A stretch of 64,000 nt of DNA from Mesorhizobium caraganae (lineage in GTDB: Bacteria; Pseudomonadota; Alphaproteobacteria; Rhizobiales; Rhizobiaceae), in NCBI RefSeq assembly GCF_016836705.1, contig NZ_JAFCGY010000018.1:53535-117534 (forward strand), written 5' to 3'. The notes below the pieces were generated by a model. That model saw only the letters and a list, made by a program, of their open reading frames with translations, was not told the DNA's origin and did not search any database. The position numbers and the translations under genes are program-made. Each line of letters opens with the position of its first letter. The stretch's first letter is position 1. Positions 17,451-25,314 of this stretch are shown here, piece after piece.

Positions 17451-18266
17451 ATGGCCGGCGAAAAGGTAAATCTGACCGGGGCAAGGGAGACCTTGCTGAT
17501 GACACTCTACGGCAAGGCGCTGGAGAGCCGGCTGGCGCATTCGCTGCTCAAGGACCGTTTCGCCGACGAGGCTGTGCGCGCCATCGACTATGATTTCTCG
17601 CGGCTCAAGGTCGACAGCAATCTCGGCATCGGCCTGGCGATCCGCGCCAGGACGTTTGATGTTCGTGTTCAGGACTTCATCGCCAGGAATCCCGGAGCCA
17701 TCGTGCTGCATCTCGGCTGCGGGCTCGATACGCGCATCTTGCGCGTCGATCCGCCCGATGGCGTGGAGTGGTTCGATGTGGATTTTCCTGACGTCATCGC
17801 GCTCAGGCGCAAGCTCTACCCGTCCCGAGACAATTATCACCTCGTCGCGTCGTCGGTGACCGAACCGGACTGGCTGACGCAAGTGCCACGCAATCGCCCG
17901 GCCGTCGTGGTGATGGAGGGGCTGACGCCCTATCTCCCGGCCGAGGAAGGGCCGCGCCTGTTGTCGCGTCTCGTCTCGCATCTTGCCGGTGGCGAGCTGA
18001 TGTTCGACGCCTACAGCCGCTTCGGCCTGAAGATGCTTCGCCTCAATCCGACCATCAGGGCGACAGGCGCCGAAGTCCACTGGGCGATCGACGACCCGCA
18101 CGAGCTGGAGCGCGCCGTTCCGAAGCTGCGCTTCGTCGATGATATCTCGGCCTATAGCGCCGAACGCACAGCTCACATGGGCTGGTCGGCGAAACTGTTC
18201 ATCGGGCTGTGGAGACACATTCCCGCGCTGCGCAAGGTCGGCAGAATCTTGCGCTACCGGTTCTGA
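17451..18266 (+). CDS. Class I SAM-dependent methyltransferase, LCM/PPM family
   Basis: 271 aa. The leucine carboxyl methyltransferase-like motif set is visible: AIRARTFDVRVQDFIARNP, the SAM-binding VLHLGCGLDTRILRV (about residues 84-98), WFDVDFPDVIALRRKL, and VVMEGLTPYLPAEEG. Bacterial members often act on polyketides or small molecules and their substrates are rarely known. The start at 17451 is preceded by GGGAG; a longer in-frame version at 17394 is less likely. Divergent from the ogt-like gene, 115 bases apart. Confidence 0.85.
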   Translation: MAGEKVNLTGARETLLMTLYGKALESRLAHSLLKDRFADEAVRAIDYDFSRLKVDSNLGIGLAIRARTFDVRVQDFIARNPGAIVLHLGCGLDTRILRVDPPDGVEWFDVDFPDVIALRRKLYPSRDNYHLVASSVTEPDWLTQVPRNRPAVVVMEGLTPYLPAEEGPRLLSRLVSHLAGGELMFDAYSRFGLKMLRLNPTIRATGAEVHWAIDDPHELERAVPKLRFVDDISAYSAERTAHMGWSAKLFIGLWRHIPALRKVGRILRYRF

Positions 18267-18275
18267 GGCGCCGGG

Positions 18276-18770
18276 TCAGCGCGTTTTAGCGGTCGCCAGC
18301 GCGCGTGAGAACGCGGTGGCAAAACTCTCACGGGAATCTGGGTCCAGGAATGAGCCGATCGGTACATTCTGCCCCTGTGCTTCCACTGTCATCCTGGTGA
18401 TACCGATCTCGGCGTGGCGGGCGACGGAAAAGCGCGCCCAGAACGGGTTGAAGCGATGCGCCTCCGATTTGCCCGAGGGCGCGGTCTTGCGGATGTCGAG
18501 GCTGGTGCGTGACACCGAGACCTCCTCGCGGGCGCGGGCGGCGCGGTAATTGGCGCGGAAGGCGATGTAGACGGCGATCACGTCGAGCCCGAAGAAGCCG
18601 AACACCGGCCAGGCGCCGCGCGACAGGAAAAACGCCCCGGTCACCACCCAACCGAACAGCAGCGCGCCCATCAGGATCAGGAAGCCCGTCCTTCCCAGCG
18701 ACCGGTGTGGGGTCAACAATGCGTGAAAGAAGGGCTCGTCAGCCTGAAACGAGGCGTTTGTGTCGCTCAT
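18276..18770 (-). CDS. DUF2244 membrane protein
   Basis: 164 aa. Two adjacent membrane helices (about 27-48 and 52-70) sit behind a short cytoplasmic N-terminus with FFHALLTPHRSLGRTGFLIL, and a soluble C-terminal domain follows (EVSVSRTSLDIRK, RFNPFWARFSV). This matches DUF2244, often found near cytochrome oxidase or nth genes in alphaproteobacteria. Function unknown. Its start codon is only 22 bases from that of the divergent nth gene. Confidence 0.85.
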   Translation of the reverse strand: MSDTNASFQADEPFFHALLTPHRSLGRTGFLILMGALLFGWVVTGAFFLSRGAWPVFGFFGLDVIAVYIAFRANYRAARAREEVSVSRTSLDIRKTAPSGKSEAHRFNPFWARFSVARHAEIGITRMTVEAQGQNVPIGSFLDPDSRESFATAFSRALATAKTR

Positions 18771-18792
18771 GGCGGGATATTATAGGAGGGAA

Positions 18793-19593
18793 ATGGCTAG
18801 CCCCAAGTCCAAAGATTCTTCCATGCCCAAAAGTGAACTGCCGCCAGGCCGGCGCGACGGCTCGAACGCGAAGCCACGGCCGGCAAGGGTTCGTTCGCTC
18901 TACAGCGCCGCCGAAGTGCATGAGATTTTCCGGCGGTTTTCGGTGCAGCGGCCGGAGCCGAAGGGCGAACTCGAGCACGTCAACGCCTTCACGCTGCTGG
19001 TGGCGGTTGTGCTGTCGGCGCAGGCGACCGATGCCGGCGTCAACAAGGCGACGCGGGCGCTGTTCAAGGTCGCCGACACGCCGCAGAAAATGCTGGCGAT
19101 GGGCGAGGCCAGGGTCGGCGAGTACGTCAAAACCATCGGGCTCTGGCGCAACAAGGCCAAGAACGTGATTGCGCTGGCGGAAGCGCTGATCCGCGACTAT
19201 GGCGGCGAGGTGCCTGGCGACAGGGATGAATTGGTCAAGCTGCCGGGGGTCGGGCGCAAGACCGCCAATGTCGTGCTCAACATGGCGTTCGGTCAGCACA
19301 CGATGGCGGTTGACACGCATATTTTTCGCATCGGCAACCGGCTCGGCCTGGCGCCCGGCAAGACGCCGGAACAGGTCGAGCAGGGACTGCTGCGGATCAT
19401 ACCGGACGAGTATATGCGCCATGCGCATCACTGGCTGATCCTGCATGGCCGCTATGTCTGCAAGGCGCGCAAGCCCGATTGCGCGGCCTGCGTCATTGCC
19501 GATATCTGCAAGGCGGCGGAGAAGACCACCGATGTGCCGGCGCCGCTGGTGGAAATCGCTGCGCTCGGCCCTTCGGACGTCCCGGATAACTAG
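18793..19593 (+). CDS. nth: Endonuclease III (DNA glycosylase/AP lyase)
   Basis: 266 aa. The helix-hairpin-helix LPGVGRKTANVVLNMAFG, the catalytic aspartate in AVDTHIFRIGNRLGL and the lysine in LVAVVLSAQATDAGVNKAT agree with Nth, as does the FeS cluster pattern C-x6-C-x2-C-x5-C near the C-terminus. It excises oxidised pyrimidines. The N-terminal ~35 residues are basic and unstructured. The ATG at 18793 is favoured by GGAGGG just before it over the one at 18760. Its end overlaps the convergent tctA by four bases. Confidence 0.95.
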   Translation: MASPKSKDSSMPKSELPPGRRDGSNAKPRPARVRSLYSAAEVHEIFRRFSVQRPEPKGELEHVNAFTLLVAVVLSAQATDAGVNKATRALFKVADTPQKMLAMGEARVGEYVKTIGLWRNKAKNVIALAEALIRDYGGEVPGDRDELVKLPGVGRKTANVVLNMAFGQHTMAVDTHIFRIGNRLGLAPGKTPEQVEQGLLRIIPDEYMRHAHHWLILHGRYVCKARKPDCAACVIADICKAAEKTTDVPAPLVEIAALGPSDVPDN

Positions 19594-21098
19594 TTCTCCT
19601 CCACGAACACCTCTTCGCGCTTCTTCTTGACCGACGGCAGGAAGACGACGACGAGCACGGCGACTGCCACGAGCAGCAGGCCGGCGCTGATCGGCCGCGT
19701 CACGAAGGTCGAGGGGTCGCCGCGCGACAGGATCATGGCGCGGCGCAGGTTTTCCTCCAGCAACGGGCCGAGCACGAAGCCGAGCAGCAGCGGTGCGGGT
19801 TCGCAGCGCAGCTTGGTCAGGACGTAGCCGAGCAGGCCGAAGAAGGCGACGGCATGGAGATCGAAGGCGTTGGTGTTGACGCTGTAAACGCCGATCGAGC
19901 AGAACGCCATGATGATCGGGAAGAGCACATAATAGGGGATCGTCAACAGCTTCACCCACAGCCCGATCAGCGGCAGGTTCAGCACGATCAGCATCAGATT
20001 GCCGATCCACATCGAGGCGATGATGCCCCAGAACAGTGCCGGCTGCTCTGTCGCGACATTGGGACCGGGCACGATGCCCTGGATGATCATGGCGCCGATC
20101 ATCAGCGCCATGACCGGGTTGGCCGGAATGCCCAGCGTCAGCATCGGGATGAAGGACGTCTGGGCGCCGGCATTGTTGGCTGATTCCGGCCCGGCGACGC
20201 CGGCGATCGCACCCTTGCCGAATTCCTCAGGGTGTTTCGAGACGCGCTTTTCGACCGTGTAGGAGGCAAAGGCGGCAAGCACCGCGCCGCCGCCGGGCAG
20301 GATGCCGAGCGCCGAACCGATGATGGTGCCGCGCACGATAGGTGCCGCCATGGCCTTGAAGTCGTCGCGCGTCGGCATCAGGCCGGACACCTTTTTGATC
20401 AGCACCGAGCGCTCGTGTTCGTTTTCGAGGTTGCGCAGGATCTCGGCAATGCCGAACACGCCCACCGCCACCGCGACGAAGTTCAGCCCGTCGGCATATT
20501 CGCGAATGCCGAGCGTGAAGCGTGGCGTGCCGGTGTAGATGTCGGTGCCGACAATGCCGAGCAGCAGGCCGAGCACGACCATCGCCAGCGCCTTGACGAT
20601 CGAGCCATGGGCGAGCGCGACGGACGAGACGAGGCCGACGATCATCAGCGAAAAATACTCCGCCGCGCCGAATTGCAGCGCTATCGCCGTCAGCGGCGGG
20701 GCAAAGACAGCGACCAGGAAGGTCGACACCGTGCCGGCGAAGAACGAACCGATCGCGGCGATCGCGAGCGCCGCCCCGGCGCGGCCGTTGCGAGCCATCT
20801 GGTAGCCGTCGATCGCGGTGACGGCCGAGGAGGATTCGCCGGGCATGTTGATGAGGATGGCGGTGGTCGAGCCGCCATACTGGGCGCCGTAGTAGATGCC
20901 GGCAAGCATGATGAGCGAGGAGACCGGGTCGCCGATCTGGAAGGTGATCGGCAACAGCATGGCGATGGTTGCGGTGGCGCCGATGCCGGGCAGGACGCCG
21001 ATCAGCGTGCCGAGCAGAACGCCGATCAGGCAGAAACCGAGATTGGCCGGCGTTGTCGCCGTCGAAAAGCCGAGTTCGAGGTTTTTGAGCAGGTCCAT
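19590..21098 (-). CDS. tctA: Tripartite tricarboxylate transporter permease TctA (system 1)
   Basis: 502 aa, polytopic, with the two TctA signatures: GVLLGTLIGVLPGIGATATIAMLLP near the start and GVAGPESANNAGAQTSFIPMLTLGIP in the middle. TctA is the large 12-helix subunit that moves the substrate into the cytoplasm. Last gene of tctC-tctB-tctA on the minus strand, 9 bases after tctB. Substrate unknown; the name reflects the family, not proven citrate use. Confidence 0.92.
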   Translation of the reverse strand: MDLLKNLELGFSTATTPANLGFCLIGVLLGTLIGVLPGIGATATIAMLLPITFQIGDPVSSLIMLAGIYYGAQYGGSTTAILINMPGESSSAVTAIDGYQMARNGRAGAALAIAAIGSFFAGTVSTFLVAVFAPPLTAIALQFGAAEYFSLMIVGLVSSVALAHGSIVKALAMVVLGLLLGIVGTDIYTGTPRFTLGIREYADGLNFVAVAVGVFGIAEILRNLENEHERSVLIKKVSGLMPTRDDFKAMAAPIVRGTIIGSALGILPGGGAVLAAFASYTVEKRVSKHPEEFGKGAIAGVAGPESANNAGAQTSFIPMLTLGIPANPVMALMIGAMIIQGIVPGPNVATEQPALFWGIIASMWIGNLMLIVLNLPLIGLWVKLLTIPYYVLFPIIMAFCSIGVYSVNTNAFDLHAVAFFGLLGYVLTKLRCEPAPLLLGFVLGPLLEENLRRAMILSRGDPSTFVTRPISAGLLLVAVAVLVVVFLPSVKKKREEVFVEEN

Positions 21099-21107
21099 CT
21101 CATCACC

Positions 21108-21581
21108 TCAGAATGCCGGCCATTGGGGCAGCCAGGGGCCGAAGCGCTGGAACGGCAGCCCGAGCGCGTAGCTGAAGACCAGGACCGAAAACAGCGTCAG
21201 GCCGGCTGACAGCACAAGCGCGGTCAGCGGCTTCATGCGGCCGCTGGCAAAGGAGGCGATCAGCGCGGTCAGGAAGATCGACGGGACGAAGCCAAGGCCG
21301 CGCACCGTCAGGCCGAAGAAGATCGGCGCCGGCAGGATGAACAGCATGCCGCGCCAGGCAATGGGGCCGATCGGTTCACCTTCGACGCGCACCGCCTGGA
21401 TAAGGATGATGGCGCCGAGCACGATCAGCACGATCGCCAGCACCAGCGGGAAATAGCCCGGTCCCATGCGGAAGGCGGTGCCGATTTCGAGGCCGAGCGA
21501 TTGTATGGCAAAAAAGGCGCCGAAAAAGATGAACAGCGCGGCGCACAGGCCGTTTGTCCGGTCGATTGCGAAAGGTTTCAT
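21108..21581 (-). CDS. tctB: Tripartite tricarboxylate transporter small permease TctB (system 1)
   Basis: 157 aa with four predicted membrane helices and the TctB pattern FRMGPGYFPLVLAIVLIVLGAIIL in the first half. The ATG at 21581 (MKPFAIDRTNG) is chosen because the upstream in-frame extension to 21665 runs into the intergenic region after tctC. TctB is the 4-helix subunit that partners TctA. Confidence 0.88.
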   Translation of the reverse strand: MKPFAIDRTNGLCAALFIFFGAFFAIQSLGLEIGTAFRMGPGYFPLVLAIVLIVLGAIILIQAVRVEGEPIGPIAWRGMLFILPAPIFFGLTVRGLGFVPSIFLTALIASFASGRMKPLTALVLSAGLTLFSVLVFSYALGLPFQRFGPWLPQWPAF

Positions 21582-21669
21582 GACGGTCCTCCCCAGACCT
21601 TGCAGCGGCCTGCCGTTGCAAATGTGAAAACGAATGAAAGCGGGCGCCGGAAGCGCCCCGTTCAAGCCC

Positions 21670-22647
21670 TCAGTCGGCGTACTGGCCGGCGGCTTCGATG
21701 ATCGGCTTCCAGCGCATGATCTCGCCTTCCAGCTTGGCCTTCAGCGCCGCCGGCGTCGCATCGGCTTCGGATGACGGCTTGGTGCCGAGTTCGGCGAAGC
21801 GGGCGATGACGTTGGGGTCCTTCAGCGCGACCTGGAGCGACTTCGACAGCCGGTCGGTGATTGCGGCCGGCGTACCTTTCGGCGCATAGAGGCCGTGCCA
21901 GATGCCGACCTGCACTGCGGGCAGGCCGCCTTCGATCGTCGTCGGGACGTCCTTCATGACATCGAGGCGTTCCGGCGTGGTGACGGCATAGGCCTTGATC
22001 GTGCCGCCCTGGATCTGCTTGGTGGTGTTGGTGGTCTGGTCGCACATGATATCGACCTGGCCGCCGAGAAGGTCGGTCATGGCCGGGCCGGTGCCCTTGT
22101 AAGGCACGGTGACCAGCGGCGTGCCGATGGCGCTCATGAACAGCATGCCGCACAGATGCGAGGCCGCCCCGATGCCGGCATTGGCGACGGTGATGGAGTC
22201 CTTGTTGGCCTTGGCGTATTCGACCAGCCCTTTGAGATCGGTCGGCTCCAGGTCCTTGCGGGCGACGATGGCCATCGGCACCTCGGTGACGAGGCCGACA
22301 TATTCGAAAGCGTTCAGCGTGTCGTAGGCGAGCTTCCTGTAGAGTGTGGCACTTGTCGCCATGCCGATGTGATGGAGGAGCAGCGTGTAGCCGTCCGGGT
22401 CGGCGTTGGCGACGCGGCCGGCGCCCAGCGTGCCGCCGGCGCCGCCAACATTCTCGACGATGATCTGCTGGCCGAGATCCTTCGACATGGCTTCGGCGAC
22501 AAGGCGCGTGACCGTATCGGTCGGACCGCCGGCTGCAAACGGCACGACGACGGTGATGGTGCGCTCGGGATAGGTCTGTGCTGAGGCGGTGAAGGAGTAA
22601 AGCGTGACGGCCGCGGCGGCGGCCAGGGCGGTAACGAATTTCCTCAT
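21670..22647 (-). CDS. tctC: Tripartite tricarboxylate transporter substrate-binding protein (Bug family, system 1)
   Basis: 325 aa with a Sec signal peptide (MRKFVTALAAAAAVTLYSFTASAQ). The mature part starts YPERTITVVVPFAAGGPTDTVTR, the Bug-family carboxylate-binding loop, and contains ENVGGAGGTLGAGRVANADPDGYT. It captures a carboxylate in the periplasm for TctAB. It belongs to the common Bug branch, whereas the second binding protein in this window (29191-30168) has a GGGWD loop, so the two systems likely take different ligands. Confidence 0.92.
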   Translation of the reverse strand: MRKFVTALAAAAAVTLYSFTASAQTYPERTITVVVPFAAGGPTDTVTRLVAEAMSKDLGQQIIVENVGGAGGTLGAGRVANADPDGYTLLLHHIGMATSATLYRKLAYDTLNAFEYVGLVTEVPMAIVARKDLEPTDLKGLVEYAKANKDSITVANAGIGAASHLCGMLFMSAIGTPLVTVPYKGTGPAMTDLLGGQVDIMCDQTTNTTKQIQGGTIKAYAVTTPERLDVMKDVPTTIEGGLPAVQVGIWHGLYAPKGTPAAITDRLSKSLQVALKDPNVIARFAELGTKPSSEADATPAALKAKLEGEIMRWKPIIEAAGQYAD

Positions 22648-22825
22648 CGTAATTCTCCTCCCAGGATATCAATTTCCAACCGTTGCCCGGAACCCGCCAG
22701 CGATGTGCAACATTGGCAGGCTAACAGATTGTCGCCTGACGCAAACTGCAAAATACAGTCGTCCGCAAGCATGGCGATCGGTGGGGAGTATGCCGGCGGC
22801 GATGCGGTTTCGTGTTGGCGTTGCT

Positions 22826-23281
22826 TCAATAACCGTAGCCGCGCGCCATGGCCGCCGCGAAGATCGGGATCAGCAGGAAGATGAAGGCTTCGGCGCGCAC
22901 ATAGGTCTTCACCGAGGCGAGTTCGGCCGCCGGCACCTGGAAGCCGGGACCGGCGCTGGCCTGCCGGTTCCAGGAGATGAAGCGGATGGTGGGCACGATG
23001 GATAGCAGACCGACGACAGCGAATGCCGCCATCTTGGCCCAGAACATCCAGTTGTAGACGTAGAACTCCCAGCCCTTCAGGCCATAGATGACACGGCCAA
23101 TGCCGATGATGATGATCAGACTGGCGATGATGCCATAGTGGCGGTCGATGCCGGCAAGCCGTTTGAGCGTGGCGGCGGAGAGGTCGCCGCGGATCAGGAC
23201 AAATTCGGCGCCGATGATGCCGGCCAGCGAGAACACCAGCAGGTGATGGAAAATGGCAAGCACAAGATCGGTGGTGTCCAT
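22826..23281 (-). CDS. DUF2214 membrane protein
   Basis: 151 aa with four membrane helices. The start DLVLAIFHHLLVFSLAGIIGAEFVLIRGDL and the middle GIIASLIIIIGIGRVIYGLKGWEFY fit DUF2214. The paired histidines in the first helix (HHLL) and tyrosines are conserved-looking, but no function is established. Transcribed alone; the 178 bases to tctC and the 245 bases to the GNAT gene on the other side show nothing clear. Confidence 0.82.
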   Translation of the reverse strand: MDTTDLVLAIFHHLLVFSLAGIIGAEFVLIRGDLSAATLKRLAGIDRHYGIIASLIIIIGIGRVIYGLKGWEFYVYNWMFWAKMAAFAVVGLLSIVPTIRFISWNRQASAGPGFQVPAAELASVKTYVRAEAFIFLLIPIFAAAMARGYGY

Positions 23282-23527
23282 GGCGCTCTCCTCCCATCGG
23301 CGGTATCGAGACCGGCCCTCGCCGGGTCGGTTGCGGAAGGTAGCATCGTTCGGCGGAATTCCCAGAGGCGGGCTACTTCTGGTCCAGTCATCAGTGTCAT
23401 CGACGCCACATCCTGACCCTAGCTTGATTAATCGAGATAGCTTGCCTGGCTGTACGATGATCCGCCTTGGCCCTTGTTGGCGAGCGTTGGTCTGTTAAGC
23501 GACGACCGTCAACGGAGGCAGAGTTTC

Positions 23528-24067
23528 ATGGGCAGTCCAAAAGCAGCCGGCGTTCCGGTTCTCGAAACGGAGCGGACCATCATGCGGGCGCATCGGATCG
23601 ATGACTTCGACGACTATGCCGTCATGTGGGCCAGTCCCGTCACCACCCGCTTCATCAGCGGCAAGCCGCGGACGCGCGAGGAAAGTTGGATGCGATTCCT
23701 CAGGCACGCCGGCTTGTGGTCGCTGCTCGGCTACGGCTTCTGGGCGATCGAGGACAAGGCCAGCGGCCGTTTCATCGGCGAGGCCGGGTTCCACGATCTC
23801 AAGCGCGATATCGAGCCTTCGCTCGAAGGCATCCCCGAAGCTGGCTGGGCGCTGGCGCCGCAGGCGCATGGCAAGGGTTTTGCCAGCGAAGTCGTCAGGC
23901 GGGCGCTGGCCTGGGGCGACGAAACCTTTGCCGGCGCCAGAACCGTCTGCATCATCGATCCAGAAAACACCGGCTCGCTGAACGTCGCGGCAAAATGCGG
24001 CTACACCAAAGTGCTGGAAACCACTTATCACGATGGGCCGACCATCCTGCTTGAGCGGCTGGTGTGA
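23528..24067 (+). CDS. GNAT family N-acetyltransferase (RimJ/RimL-like)
   Basis: 179 aa. VPVLETERTIMRAHRIDDFDDY is the typical RimJ/RimL beginning, the acetyl-CoA loop is at WALAPQAHGKGFASEVVRRAL, and IIDPENTGSLNVAAKCGYTKV is the closing motif. Such enzymes acetylate protein N-termini, polyamines or antibiotics; the substrate is unknown. The ATG has GGAGGCAG upstream. Confidence 0.9.
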   Translation: MGSPKAAGVPVLETERTIMRAHRIDDFDDYAVMWASPVTTRFISGKPRTREESWMRFLRHAGLWSLLGYGFWAIEDKASGRFIGEAGFHDLKRDIEPSLEGIPEAGWALAPQAHGKGFASEVVRRALAWGDETFAGARTVCIIDPENTGSLNVAAKCGYTKVLETTYHDGPTILLERLV

Positions 24068-24123
24068 AGCACTTCATCGATGCAATTGCCTCGTTCTGCA
24101 AAAATTGCCATCCTGATCTAGCT

Positions 24124-24172
24124 ACGCAATTCCTGTGGGGAAAACCGCTCGCACTTTTCCTGGAATTGCTCT
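24124..24172. repeat. Palindromic intergenic repeat, family A copy 1
   Basis: ACGCAATTCC on the left and GGAATTGCTCT on the right enclose an AAAACCGCTC and CACTTTTCC core; GCAATTCC/GGAATTGC form an 8-bp outer stem. Two further copies lie at 28976-29023 and 49671-49742. From memory, this element is abundant between Mesorhizobium genes. Confidence 0.8.
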
Positions 24173-24188
24173 TTGGGGGAGGCTGACC

Positions 24189-25289
24189 ATGCGTACGATC
24201 GATGCGATACTTGCAAAGCTTTTCTGGGCCGGGCTGCTCATCTTTGCGACCGTGCGGCTGGCTGGCGCCGATGCGACGGTGCCGACCGCCGACATCGAAG
24301 GCGCGGCCGACAATCATCTGGCTAAGCGTTATGAGGGGTCGTTCATCGTCTCCTATGAAAAATTCGCCTATACCGATTTCACCGTGCCGCTGTCGCCGCT
24401 GAAGCCGAGCGCCGATGCGGACGCGCGCGATACGATGAACAATCGCATCTATGCACCGGACAAGAAGGCCGAGGTCGAGGGTGCGCTGACCCGCATCGCC
24501 TATGTGCTGCCGGCCGAGCGCTCGCCGCTGGAAGTGCTGCGCAACTATCAGGATGTGATCGAGGCGGCCGGCGGCGAAGTCCTGTTCGAATGCAAGAAGG
24601 AAGAGTGCGGCGGCGCTGCCGGCCGGTCGTCGAGCGGCGGTGGCGGCGACATGAGCCTGATGATGTATTTCTTCCATGAAAGCGACATCAAGGACGCGGC
24701 GTTTTCCAACGGCGCATGTGCGTTGACTTCGGGCCTCAACGACCAGCGCTTTTTCGCCGCCAAGGTCCCGCAGGACGGCGGCGACGCGTACGTCACCGTG
24801 CAGGCCTATTCCCTGATCAACGACCTCTACTGCAAGGAACTCAACGGCCGCACCATCGCCGTCGTCCAGGTGCTGGAGCCGAAGGCGCGCGACAAGAAGA
24901 TGGTGGTCGTCGAGGCCGCCAAGATGGCGGATTCGCTCTCCACCACCGGCTCGATCTCGCTCTACGGCATCTTCTTCGACACCGACAAGTCTGACATCAA
25001 GCCGGAATCGGAGCCGACGCTGAAGGAGATATCGACGCTTTTGACCAACGAACCCGGCATGGCGGTGATCGTCGTCGGCCACACCGACAATCAGGGCGCT
25101 TTCGACTACAATATCGACCTGTCGTCGCGGCGGGCGCAGTCGGTGAAGGCGGCGCTTGTCTCGAAATACGGCATTGACGGCGGGCGGCTGACTGCCGCCG
25201 GCGCCGGCATGATGGCGCCCGTCGCCAGCAATGACGACGAAACCGGCCGCGCCAAGAACCGGCGCGTGGTGCTGGTCAAGGCGAACTGA
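24189..25289 (+). CDS. OmpA family protein with N-terminal DUF4892
   Basis: 366 aa with an N-terminal signal peptide or membrane anchor (ILAKLFWAGLLIFATVRLAGA). Residues ~35-240 resemble DUF4892; about 255-366 form an OmpA peptidoglycan-binding domain (GIFFDTDKSDIKPESEPTLKEI, VGHTDNQGAFDYN, LSSRRAQSVKAAL, GRAKNRRVVLV). It probably ties the outer membrane or periplasm to the cell wall. GGGGAGG precedes the ATG. Six glycines/serines in a row near residue 155 suggest a flexible linker. Confidence 0.87.
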   Translation: MRTIDAILAKLFWAGLLIFATVRLAGADATVPTADIEGAADNHLAKRYEGSFIVSYEKFAYTDFTVPLSPLKPSADADARDTMNNRIYAPDKKAEVEGALTRIAYVLPAERSPLEVLRNYQDVIEAAGGEVLFECKKEECGGAAGRSSSGGGGDMSLMMYFFHESDIKDAAFSNGACALTSGLNDQRFFAAKVPQDGGDAYVTVQAYSLINDLYCKELNGRTIAVVQVLEPKARDKKMVVVEAAKMADSLSTTGSISLYGIFFDTDKSDIKPESEPTLKEISTLLTNEPGMAVIVVGHTDNQGAFDYNIDLSSRRAQSVKAALVSKYGIDGGRLTAAGAGMMAPVASNDDETGRAKNRRVVLVKAN

Positions 25290-25314
25290 CGAAGTCCGGC
25301 AACGGCTTTTCTTG

